64,000 nucleotides of DNA from Thalassolituus maritimus. GTDB taxonomy: Bacteria > Pseudomonadota > Gammaproteobacteria > Pseudomonadales > Oceanobacteraceae. The notes under the pieces are model-generated. The model did not search any database. It saw only the letters and a list, made by a program, of their open reading frames with translations, and was not told where the DNA came from. Every line of letters begins with the position of its first letter. Position 1 is the first letter of the stretch. The position numbers and the translations under genes were made by a program. Of this stretch, positions 37,290 through 45,194 are shown piece by piece. Location of the stretch: assembly GCA_913019975.1 (NCBI GenBank), contig CAJWBH010000012.1, positions 62,001 to 126,000 on the forward strand. Direction: 5' to 3'.

Positions 37290-38303
37290 TCAGGCATGAA
37301 ACAGTCGGAACTGGATCTGAAATCCGTTCCTTAAACCGGAATATTGGCTCTGGCCTTCTTTCAGTCCGGCTTCTTCGGCCCATTGACTGAGATCAGCAGG
37401 TTCAAAACCAAGCCATAAATCTCCGCAAGACTCCCGCGCCCAAACCTGTTCGTGGCGACAGAGGTCGGTAACCAAAAACGTACCGCCCGAACTCAGAAGC
37501 TGGGCGACATCGTTAAAAATATTCTTAGGTGACGGCACATGGTGCAGCACCATATTAGCCACGGCGAAGCCATAGCCACTGTTGTTTGTATCGCCTTCAA
37601 CATCCTTGCGCGATTCAAGCAACGCGCGGGTGTCGCCCTGCACTAATGTCACGTTGTTCAGTTGCTCGTTCTGGCAGAAAGTTTCCGCTTTCGCTAACAG
37701 ATCCGGCGAAATATCGAGCCCTGTCACACCAGCAAATCGTTCGCTCAGGGTCTGCAGGAATGCGCCCTCGCCGGGGCCAATTTCCAAAGCGTAGCCACTA
37801 TTCTCATTGCTTCCCGGCAGGTAGCCCAGGGAGTCAAGAATGGTCGCCAGTGCATCGCCATACTGCTCATACGATGCAATCAGATCCTGCTGTTCGCGGA
37901 AATCATCTGCATGACGGGCAAAGAACCCGGCACAGGCTTCCGCTCGCTCTGCCAGTACACCATCAACGGCGGCATTGTTATCGCTTTCATCAAGCGACGA
38001 ATCAATCGCGCGGAACAGCTCCCGCAGCCAGGTACTGAAGGTATCGTCGCCGGTATTCAGCGGACGGCGATAAAAAATACTGTTGCCCTCGCGCTGATTA
38101 CTGACCAGGCCCGCCTGAGACAGCACCTTAAGGTGGTGGCTCATACTCGACTGCTTGATATCGAATATCTGACAAAGCTCCAGCACGCCAAATGCGCCTT
38201 GCCCGAGCAGTTTCATGACTCCCATACGCAGAGGGTCTCCGGCGGCCTTGGACGCCTGAGCCAGTCTGGCCAAAGTTAAATCGTTGGTAGTCAGATCGTT
38301 CAT
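37290..38303 (-). CDS. sahR: SahR-like ArsR-family regulator fused to a SAM-methyltransferase domain
   Basis: I start at the ATG at 38303, giving 337 residues; the longer frame runs through the promoter. Residues 10-85 are an ArsR winged helix (RMGVMKLLGQGAFGVLELCQIF, then KQSSMSHHLKVLSQAGLV). The rest is a class I methyltransferase fold with ALEIGPGEGAFLQ and VTGLDISPDLL. This architecture matches SahR, a repressor of SAM-cycle genes released by S-adenosylhomocysteine. Its genes here (metK, ahcY, metF) are the known core SahR targets. A perfect palindrome overlaps its promoter, implying autoregulation. Confidence 0.88.
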   Translation of the reverse strand: MNDLTTNDLTLARLAQASKAAGDPLRMGVMKLLGQGAFGVLELCQIFDIKQSSMSHHLKVLSQAGLVSNQREGNSIFYRRPLNTGDDTFSTWLRELFRAIDSSLDESDNNAAVDGVLAERAEACAGFFARHADDFREQQDLIASYEQYGDALATILDSLGYLPGSNENSGYALEIGPGEGAFLQTLSERFAGVTGLDISPDLLAKAETFCQNEQLNNVTLVQGDTRALLESRKDVEGDTNNSGYGFAVANMVLHHVPSPKNIFNDVAQLLSSGGTFLVTDLCRHEQVWARESCGDLWLGFEPADLSQWAEEAGLKEGQSQYSGLRNGFQIQFRLFHA

Positions 38304-38310
38304 GGTTGCC

Positions 38311-38338
38311 AGTATAGTGATTTTAAACTCTATATCAA
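38311..38338 (-). promoter_or_regulatory. Promoter of sahR-metK-ahcY
   Basis: On the minus strand, -35 TTGATA (38333-38338) and -10 TATACT (38311-38316) are 16 bases apart. The -35 box lies inside the palindromic operator. The -10 is so close to the ATG at 38303 that the transcript would have almost no leader. Confidence 0.65.
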
Positions 38339-38354
38339 TTTTTTTTGATATAGA
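38329..38354. promoter_or_regulatory. Perfect palindromic operator, probably for SahR
   Basis: TCTATATCAA-TTTTTT-TTGATATAGA is a perfect 10-bp inverted repeat with a 6-base spacer in the sahR/GST divergent region. Each arm contains TTGATA, used as a -35 box in one direction. ArsR-family repressors bind such palindromes over promoters. Confidence 0.8.
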
Positions 38355-38372
38355 TCTGTATCCCTTTGTAAT
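38345..38372 (+). promoter_or_regulatory. Possible divergent promoter for the glutathione transferase gene
   Basis: -35 TTGATA (38345-38350), the other arm of the palindrome, and -10 TGTAAT (38367-38372) with a 16-base spacer. It would give a leader of about 100 bases before the ATG at 38481. Confidence 0.45.
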
Positions 38373-38480
38373 GGGCCATGGAGGTCGCAGTTCGTCCACA
38401 TCCGACCTGTTTGGATCTGAGCAACCTTGTATTATTGACACCTGTATAGAAATTAATGCCACGTACATCAGGATGACTCG

Positions 38481-39257
38481 ATGACGATCAATACACCGCT
38501 TACTCTTTTTACGATCAACATGTCGCACTACAGCGAAAAAATTCGCTGGCTGCTGGATTATGAGGGCATTGAGTACAACGAGGTTGCACTGACACCGGCA
38601 GTGCACACTCTGCCAATGCTGATTAAAGGTAAGCGCGCAGAAACTACGGTTCCTTTGGTTCAGCGTGCTACTACCTGCGTGCAGGACAGCCCGAGAATTG
38701 TGAATTGGCTGAATAACGAATATGGCCCACTGAAAACCTTACCTGCGCAACATGAGCAAGAGATTGTTGCGATTCAGCAGCGCTTTGATGCGATAGGTAA
38801 GCCGGTGGCTCGCTATCTGTATCTTCCCGGCTTTGCTCACGACGCCTTGATCAAAGATATCTGGACTCAGTTCGCCAAACCATGGGAAGAGGTATTCGTT
38901 CGAACTTTCTATCAGGTAATCAAACCTGTTTTCAAAGTTAAGCTGAAAATTAATAGAAAAGACGTCGCCCGTGCCGAGCAGAAAATCGATGCAGAAATCC
39001 GCTGGTTGGAGGAGCGCATTCAGCAAGGGCCATATCTGGTAGGGGATCAACTGACGGTTGCTGATATAACAGCGGCCTCTCTGCTGGCTCCGCTAGCTTG
39101 CCCTGAAGAACATCCTATCTACGGTACAGCCGAGTTCCGGGAGAAAATGGCTGGTCCTGCCCAGCAGTGGGCTGACAGTTCAGCACTTATGTGGGTCAGA
39201 GAAATATACGCGAAGCACCGAGGCGTTATCTGGGCTAAGCCTCCAGTGGCTGCCTGA
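38481..39257 (+). CDS. Glutathione S-transferase family protein
   Basis: Protein of 258 residues. The N-terminal thioredoxin-fold domain (TLFTINMSHYSEKIRWLLDYEGIEY) has Ser/Tyr candidates for the catalytic position, and VPLVQRATTCVQDSPRIVNWL fits the glutathione-binding segment. The C-terminal helical domain ends with GPYLVGDQLTVADITAASLL, the usual N-capping motif. Substrate unknown. It is divergent from sahR and shares its operator region. AGGA lies before the ATG. Confidence 0.85.
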   Translation: MTINTPLTLFTINMSHYSEKIRWLLDYEGIEYNEVALTPAVHTLPMLIKGKRAETTVPLVQRATTCVQDSPRIVNWLNNEYGPLKTLPAQHEQEIVAIQQRFDAIGKPVARYLYLPGFAHDALIKDIWTQFAKPWEEVFVRTFYQVIKPVFKVKLKINRKDVARAEQKIDAEIRWLEERIQQGPYLVGDQLTVADITAASLLAPLACPEEHPIYGTAEFREKMAGPAQQWADSSALMWVREIYAKHRGVIWAKPPVAA

Positions 39258-39349
39258 CGTTAAAATCTTTCGCGTTAACACTCTGTTTGCTAACGCACTG
39301 GCATGATGGTTAACTACTGGCTGTTTATACAGTTTAAGCGTTCGCCATC

Positions 39350-41275
39350 ATGCGCCTCTTCATTGCCGAAAAACCCAGTCTTGCCCGCGCCATTGCCGAG
39401 GTTCTTCCCCGCCCACATAAAAAAGAAGAAGGCTGTATTCGTGCCGCCAATGGTGACGTCGTCAGTTGGTGTATTGGTCATTTATTAGAGCAGGCGGACC
39501 CAGAAGCCTACAATCCACTCTACAAAAAGTGGCAACTTGACCACCTGCCCATTTCGCCCGATGAGTGGCAGCTCCAGCCAAAGCCTAAAACCCGGAAGCA
39601 ACTGAGCGTTTTACGTAAGCTGATTAAAGAAGCCGATCAGTTAGTGCATGCAGGAGACCCTGACCGTGAAGGCCAGCTGTTAGTGGATGAGGTGATTGAT
39701 TACCTGAAAACGCCACAGACCAAGCGCCGCAATGTTCAGCGCTTACTGGTCAGTGACCTGAATCCATCGGCAATCAAGCGTGCTCTGGGCGAGCTGCGTA
39801 GCAACAGCGAGTTTATTCCCTTATCTGTTTCTGCATTGGCTCGTAGCCGGGCAGACTGGTTATACGGAATTAATCTCACACGCGCCTGGACGATCAAAGG
39901 ACAGCAGGCGGGTAATCGCGGCGTACTGTCTGTTGGACGGGTACAGACACCGGTTCTCGGGTTGGTCGTCCGGCGCGATAAAGAGATCCGCGACTTCGTC
40001 AGTAAGCCCTTTTACGAGGTTCAGGCGGCCATACACCTGAGTGCTGAGCAGCCTCCCAGCTTTTTCGCTAAGTGGCAGCCTAGCGAGGCATGTCGGCCGC
40101 ATCAGGATGACGAGGGGCGGGTACTGAATCCGAATCTTGCTAAGAACGTGATCGACCGGATTCGTCAGCAGCCAGCGCAGGTAAAAGCGTTTGATAAAAA
40201 ACCGGGCAAGCAAAATGCATCTTTGCCCTACAACCTGTCCTCTCTACAGATCGACGCCGCAAAAGCCTTCGGTATGGCAGCGAAAACGGTACTGGATGTT
40301 TGTCAGAGCCTGTATGAAAAATACCAATTGATAACCTATCCAAGATCAGACTGCCGTTATATACCCGTTGCACATCACAGTGAAATGCCGCAAGTCTCTG
40401 CGGCTATCCAGACTGTCATTGCAGATGCTGGCGACATGCTGAAGCATACTGATGAATCCAGAAAGTCAGCCGCATTTAATGACAAAAAAGTCGGCGCACA
40501 CCATGCGATTATTCCGACATCTAAAAAATACTCGGGTAACTTAAATGATGCAGAGAAAAAGATTTATCGGTTAATAGCCCGCCAGTATTTACTGCAGTTT
40601 TGTGGTGCCTTTCAGTATTCTGACACCCTCATTGAGCTTGAAATTGCTGGTGGTCGGTTCATTGCCCGTGAACGGATCACCTTGGCAGCCGGCTGGAAAG
40701 CGTTAATGCCTGCGCGTGAAAAAACATCGCCGCCATTACCTGATCTGGTGGCAGGTCAGGCCTTATGGAGCGGTGAGCCTAAGCTGGAAGAGAAGCATAC
40801 TGAACCACCGAAGCATTACACAGATGCAACCTTGCTCGCGGCCATGACCGGGATTGCCCGCTACGTTGAAGACCCGGAGCTACGTAAGGTCCTTAAAGAT
40901 ACGGACGGGCTTGGCACTGAGGCCACACGGGCGAGCATCATAGAGCTGCTGTTTAAGCGTAAATTTCTGCAGCGACAGGGTAAGCAGATTCAGGCAACAG
41001 AGACAGGACGGCAATTGATATCAGTTCTTCCGGACGCCTGCTCGCAGCCGGATATGACTGCCTATTGGGAACGCCAGCTGAACGATATCTGCGAAGGCGA
41101 AGGAAGCTACCAAGGCTTTATGCAGCCTCTGAGCGATCGGTTAATTGAGCTGGTGGAAGCAGCAAGGTCAGCGACTATGCCCGTGATGAGATCGGGTACA
41201 CAAACTGGCCAGAAAAGCCCCCGAAAAGCGACGTATCGGCGAAGGAAGAAAGGCGTTGCGAAATCTGGCCGATAG
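39350..41275 (+). CDS. topB: DNA topoisomerase III
   Basis: Type IA topoisomerase of 641 residues. The TOPRIM domain is MRLFIAEKPSLARAIAEVL with the DPDREGQLL metal motif. The active Tyr lies in KYQLITYPRSDCRYIP. It removes precatenanes and decatenates DNA, acting with RecQ-type helicases. The C-terminal tail is basic (RKATYRRRKKG) and has no zinc fingers, typical of TopB rather than TopA. Confidence 0.96.
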   Translation: MRLFIAEKPSLARAIAEVLPRPHKKEEGCIRAANGDVVSWCIGHLLEQADPEAYNPLYKKWQLDHLPISPDEWQLQPKPKTRKQLSVLRKLIKEADQLVHAGDPDREGQLLVDEVIDYLKTPQTKRRNVQRLLVSDLNPSAIKRALGELRSNSEFIPLSVSALARSRADWLYGINLTRAWTIKGQQAGNRGVLSVGRVQTPVLGLVVRRDKEIRDFVSKPFYEVQAAIHLSAEQPPSFFAKWQPSEACRPHQDDEGRVLNPNLAKNVIDRIRQQPAQVKAFDKKPGKQNASLPYNLSSLQIDAAKAFGMAAKTVLDVCQSLYEKYQLITYPRSDCRYIPVAHHSEMPQVSAAIQTVIADAGDMLKHTDESRKSAAFNDKKVGAHHAIIPTSKKYSGNLNDAEKKIYRLIARQYLLQFCGAFQYSDTLIELEIAGGRFIARERITLAAGWKALMPAREKTSPPLPDLVAGQALWSGEPKLEEKHTEPPKHYTDATLLAAMTGIARYVEDPELRKVLKDTDGLGTEATRASIIELLFKRKFLQRQGKQIQATETGRQLISVLPDACSQPDMTAYWERQLNDICEGEGSYQGFMQPLSDRLIELVEAARSATMPVMRSGTQTGQKSPRKATYRRRKKGVAKSGR

Positions 41276-41384
41276 GCATATTAGTAATTTCCTATCAGGC
41301 TGAGAAATACTATCAATTTAATCCTTATCTTTGTGTTGTGTAATTTGATCACATCTCCACAGATTACGACCCAAGGAATAAGTA

Positions 41385-41519
41385 ATGAAAAATTTTATAA
41401 ATGTAATTAAAAATTCTTACGCCAATGTGAAAACTCTGGATCAAAAAGCCTCAGTAACCTGCAACTACGCCGACAACTATTACGGCGATCAGGTCTGCTT
41501 ACTGATACATAAGAAGTAA
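41385..41519 (+). CDS. Small ORF of 44 codons, unknown
   Basis: ATG at 41385 preceded by CCAAGGAATAAGTA, a good ribosome site at normal spacing. The peptide starts MKNFINVIKNSYANVKTLDQ and continues KASVTCNYADNYYGDQVCLL, ending IHKK. It has two Cys 12 residues apart, several Tyr/Asn and no signal peptide. The upstream 110 bases are AT-rich and could hold a promoter. I do not recognise it. Confidence 0.45.
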   Translation: MKNFINVIKNSYANVKTLDQKASVTCNYADNYYGDQVCLLIHKK

Positions 41520-41544
41520 GTTTCATCTGTCGGTTGCTTTGATC

Positions 41545-42858
41545 TCAGATCAACCGGCGGCTGCGTGCACTCTCTTCCAGTTCAGCCCGGAAGGCGGGGT
41601 GTGATATATCAATCAGAGCTCTCGCACGTTGCGGAAGTGACAAGCCTTTCAGGTCTACACAGCCAAACTCAGTAACGACAAAATGGGCATCCATTCTTGT
41701 GTCGGTCACGCATCCGCCTGATAGCTCTGGAACGATGCGGCTCAGAGTCCCTTTTCGTGCGGTCGAATGCAGCGCAATAAAGGAACGGCCGCCATGGGAT
41801 GCGAATGCACCACGGACGAAATCAAGTTGACCTCCGGTGCCAGAAAACGGTGTGCCCTTTATGGATTCGGCGTTGATCTGGCCTGTGATATCAACCTCTA
41901 TGGCTGAGTTAACCGAGACCATGTTCGGGTTCTTGCGAATGACTGCAGGGTTATTGACCCATGAGGCCGGGTAACCAACAACCGATGGGTTGTCGTCCAT
42001 AAAGTCGTACATGGCACGGTCACCAATAGCGAGGGTGTAGACATGCTTATGCTGCATCAGCCGCTTTTCCCGACCATTGATAACGCCTTTCTGGATAAGA
42101 GCAGCGATTGCTGGAGAAAACAGTTCACTGTGTAGCCCCAGATTTTTGTGTGACCCCAGCAGGCGGGCGACGGCTGCGGGTACACCCCCGACGCCCATCT
42201 GTAACGTATCGCCATCCTGAATGTATTCTGCGACCTGCCGAGCGATCAGTTGATCGGTTTCAGACGGCTCAGGTTCGGTCACTTCAGAAAGGGCACTATC
42301 AGATTCGACAAGAGCATCAACCTCTGAGATATGTACAGAGCACTCACCAAAGGTGCGAGGCATCTTGGGGTTTACTTCAACGATGACTTTCTTGGCTTTA
42401 CGGATAACCGAAGCACCATAATCTGCATTGGTACCCAGGCTGAAGTACCCGTGTTTATCCATAGGAGATACCGTTACCATAAAGCAATCAGGCTCGGTCT
42501 GCCGGGTTAAAAGGCGGCCTACCTGATGAAAGGCACATGGAACAAACTCAACCCAATGCGGATTCTGAAGTCCAGCGATGGCTTGACGGTCGTGACTGCT
42601 TAAAAACAGACACCTGGGGGTGAATTTACCTTCGAGCTCATTTTTCAACAGAGAGTCTGCCAGAGCTTCGGTGCCATGCATGTAATAGATATTGAGTGGA
42701 GGTAATTGATCGTTTGTAAAAGCCTCACCAAGAGCCTTCAATAAGGCCGGTGGCATTGCGACGCTCATTCCTAGGATCAGGTTTGTGCTGTCTTTCAGCA
42801 GACTAACGGCAGCATCAGGTAATAATCGTTTTTCATCATATTCTTTACGCCATTGCAT
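41545..42858 (-). CDS. Acetyl-CoA hydrolase/CoA-transferase family enzyme
   Basis: I start at the ATG at 42858, which has GGAGGG just upstream (437 residues). The enzyme shows the two CoA-transferase lobes: LILGMSVAMPPALLKALGEAF at the N-terminus, the catalytic Glu in VNSAIEVDITGQ, and FGCVDLKGLSLPQRARALI at the C-terminus. Family members move CoA between acyl groups such as acetate, butyrate, succinate or 4-hydroxybutyrate. The substrate cannot be told from sequence. It is monocistronic. Confidence 0.85.
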   Translation of the reverse strand: MQWRKEYDEKRLLPDAAVSLLKDSTNLILGMSVAMPPALLKALGEAFTNDQLPPLNIYYMHGTEALADSLLKNELEGKFTPRCLFLSSHDRQAIAGLQNPHWVEFVPCAFHQVGRLLTRQTEPDCFMVTVSPMDKHGYFSLGTNADYGASVIRKAKKVIVEVNPKMPRTFGECSVHISEVDALVESDSALSEVTEPEPSETDQLIARQVAEYIQDGDTLQMGVGGVPAAVARLLGSHKNLGLHSELFSPAIAALIQKGVINGREKRLMQHKHVYTLAIGDRAMYDFMDDNPSVVGYPASWVNNPAVIRKNPNMVSVNSAIEVDITGQINAESIKGTPFSGTGGQLDFVRGAFASHGGRSFIALHSTARKGTLSRIVPELSGGCVTDTRMDAHFVVTEFGCVDLKGLSLPQRARALIDISHPAFRAELEESARSRRLI

Positions 42859-43179
42859 GATTCCCTCCAGGCCTGATAAGCGAGTTGAAGTAAACATCCT
42901 CCTTCTTTATTACACCATCGTGATGTCAGAAGGCTGATCGTGAGCATTCTTCAGGTGAAACCAGACTACATTCTTGTCAAATAACAGAAGAACTACAGCC
43001 TATGGCGTCGCGAATGCTCGCCAATTCTACCCAGGGATCGAGAACCACCTCAGCCAGCACCGGGGGTGATCCCGGAAGAATTAGCGCTCATGCCAAGGAG
43101 TTCACACATAATTTACAGATCGCTCAGAAAGAGTCTGATATGTTATCGAATCATCAAGTGCAGTCACGGGAGAGTATGC
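42859..43179. other. Divergent intergenic region, CoA-transferase and lipoprotein genes
   Basis: 321 bases without a convincing gene. It contains the upstream region of the CoA-transferase (minus) and of the lipoprotein (plus). A 68-codon frame at 43002-43208 has no good ribosome site and overlaps the lipoprotein start. No clear terminator or repeat was seen. Confidence 0.4.
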
Positions 43180-44103
43180 ATGCCGGGCATCAGGGTTCCA
43201 GACATTAAGATCACGATACAGAGATTGCGGGGTTTTAGCGCCATTTTAACGCTGGCTGTAGCGACTTTCACGTTGGTCGCTTGCGGAGGCGGCAGTGATG
43301 GCAGCTTGGGTGGTTTTATTGATGTAGGAACCTCAGAAGAAACGGCCACCATCGACATCACATTTGCACCTGGGCTTCGTGGTCCTGAAGCAGAACCCTC
43401 TGTCTCAGAACTCTCTGTTACAGATAACGATGCCATTGTGATTAACTCACGCGTTACTGGAACCGCTCTTCCCGGCGTTGCGGATACTGCGTCTGAATTT
43501 GAACTGACTTACACGCCGCTGGTGGATCGTGAGGTGCTCATTGTACTCAGTAGTACTGAAGCCCCGAACCTTGATCTCGAGGTCAGTGACAATTCTCTGA
43601 ATAGCGAACAGAGCGAAAATTCAAACTCCTACGAAGTGCTGTTGATGGATGTCGATGCAGGGCGTACCTATACATTAACGGTCTCAACGCTTGCAGAAGG
43701 AGGGCAGTTTACACTTCTACTGACCGAGCCAAACCGGGCTTCTTTAGGCCTGACTGATACTGAGTATTTTGTCACTCATGAACGGCGTGGTTCTACCCTT
43801 TGTGATAGCTCTCCGGAAGGGGCTTACGTACAGCAAACCTACTGGATAATTAACTGGGCAGAGGGGTATATCTCCGACCCTGATGAAACTCTTAACTTTA
43901 CCAGTGTCGACGGAAATGCCTTCAGTAGTGAGCAGACGCTGGATCTTGGCTCTGTGACAGAAAATTTCTCGTTGACGCTGGATACTAATTCTACGACGGG
44001 CGTTGTCTCGGGTAACGCCACTCAGACCCGGACATTTTCTTCTGGCGAATTTAGTCAGTGTGTTACCGAAATAGATTTTCGTGAAGGGCAGGTAAAACTG
44101 TAA
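43180..44103 (+). CDS. Predicted lipoprotein of unknown function
   Basis: I start at the ATG at 43180, preceded by GGGAGAG, giving 307 residues. The signal ends with the lipobox L-V-A-C followed by GGGSDGS, a common lipoprotein linker. The mature part is Ser/Thr/Glu-rich and beta-strand-like, and includes LDLEVSDNSLNSEQSENSNS and TYTLTVSTLAEGGQFTLLL, reminiscent of pre-peptidase C-terminal (PPC) beta-sandwich domains. The second half has two Cys (STLCDSSPEG and SQCVTEIDF) that may pair. A terminator follows. Function unknown. Confidence 0.7.
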   Translation: MPGIRVPDIKITIQRLRGFSAILTLAVATFTLVACGGGSDGSLGGFIDVGTSEETATIDITFAPGLRGPEAEPSVSELSVTDNDAIVINSRVTGTALPGVADTASEFELTYTPLVDREVLIVLSSTEAPNLDLEVSDNSLNSEQSENSNSYEVLLMDVDAGRTYTLTVSTLAEGGQFTLLLTEPNRASLGLTDTEYFVTHERRGSTLCDSSPEGAYVQQTYWIINWAEGYISDPDETLNFTSVDGNAFSSEQTLDLGSVTENFSLTLDTNSTTGVVSGNATQTRTFSSGEFSQCVTEIDFREGQVKL

Positions 44104-44124
44104 ATGCAGAAAGTCTCAGAGCAT

Positions 44125-44154
44125 AAAAAAACCCCGGTTAATCCGGGGTTTTTT
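44125..44154. terminator. Bidirectional terminator between the lipoprotein gene and ilvE
   Basis: AAAAAACCCCGG-TTAAT-CCGGGGTTTTTT is a perfect stem flanked by A and T runs, so it works in both directions. It separates two convergent genes. Confidence 0.92.
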
Positions 44155-44186
44155 ATTTCACTCATTTGAAAATAAAATCAGGGAAA

Positions 44187-45116
44187 TTATTTACAAGGAG
44201 TAATCCATTCAGCATTGAATGGGTTCTTGCCCGTCACAGTATCAAAGTACATGGTCTGTAGTTTTTCGGTGACTGGGCCGCGACAACCCTTACCGATAAT
44301 GCGACCATCCAGAGACTGAATCGGCAGTACTTCTGCTGCAGTGCCAGTGAAGAAGGCTTCGTCGGCAACGTAGACTTCGTCACGGGTAATGCGTTTTTCG
44401 CGTACTTCATAACCCAGAGACTGAGCCATTTCGATAATGGTCTTACGGGTAATACCATCCAGGCATGAGGTCAGTTCCGGCGTGTAAATAATGCCATCAC
44501 GAACCAGGAAGAAGTTCTCACCAGAGCCTTCAGCCACATAACCTTCGTTATCCAGAAGCAGGGCTTCTTCACAACCGCTGTCGATGGCCTCACGCAGAGC
44601 CAGCATTGAGTTGATGTAGTTGCCGTTCGCTTTCGCTTTACACATGGTGATGTTCACGTGGTGGCGGGTGTAGCTTGAGGTGCGGATTTTAATGCCCTGA
44701 GTTTTGGCTTCTTCACCCATGTAAGCCGGCCATTCCCAGGCGGCAACCATGACATGAACTTTCAGGTTGTCAGCACGCAGGCCCATGCCTTCAGAGCCGT
44801 AAAACGCCATTGGTCGGATGTAAGCACTGTCGAGGTTGTTTTCACGCACTGCAGCACGCTGAGCTTCGTTCAGCTCTTCGCGGGTGTAAGGCAGTTTCAT
44901 ATTCAGAATGTGTGCGGAGCGGAACAGGCGGTCGGTGTGTTCCTGCAGACGGAAAATCGCCGCGCCCTGATCAGTTTCATAAGCCCGCACACCTTCAAAG
45001 ACGCCCATACCGTAATGTAGGGTGTGAGTCAGTACGTGAACTTTGGCATCGCGCCAGTCGACTAACTCTCCGTCAAGCCAGATCAGACCATCACGGTCAG
45101 ACATGGAAGGTAGCAT
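44187..45116 (-). CDS. ilvE: Branched-chain amino acid aminotransferase
   Basis: PLP class IV transaminase for Val, Ile and Leu. The 309 residues include DGLIWLDGELVDWRDAKVHV, LHYGMGVFEGVRAY and the PLP lysine in MCKAKANGNYINSMLA. The Met at residue 5 is an alternative start. It follows glnE in the same direction, as in Pseudomonas. There the lipopolysaccharide core genes come next; here a terminator does. Confidence 0.96.
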   Translation of the reverse strand: MLPSMSDRDGLIWLDGELVDWRDAKVHVLTHTLHYGMGVFEGVRAYETDQGAAIFRLQEHTDRLFRSAHILNMKLPYTREELNEAQRAAVRENNLDSAYIRPMAFYGSEGMGLRADNLKVHVMVAAWEWPAYMGEEAKTQGIKIRTSSYTRHHVNITMCKAKANGNYINSMLALREAIDSGCEEALLLDNEGYVAEGSGENFFLVRDGIIYTPELTSCLDGITRKTIIEMAQSLGYEVREKRITRDEVYVADEAFFTGTAAEVLPIQSLDGRIIGKGCRGPVTEKLQTMYFDTVTGKNPFNAEWITPCK

Positions 45117-45194
45117 AAGGACCTCACTCGTAAATGTAATGTTGTATTCGGTAATTCAGTAAACGTTCAGCAGTCTGCGCTTGCCTTGCAGTGG

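Noticed and set aside
43002-43208. 68-codon ORF upstream of the lipoprotein
   Set aside because: No good ribosome site, low-complexity Ser/Gln/His content, and it overlaps the better supported lipoprotein start in another frame.
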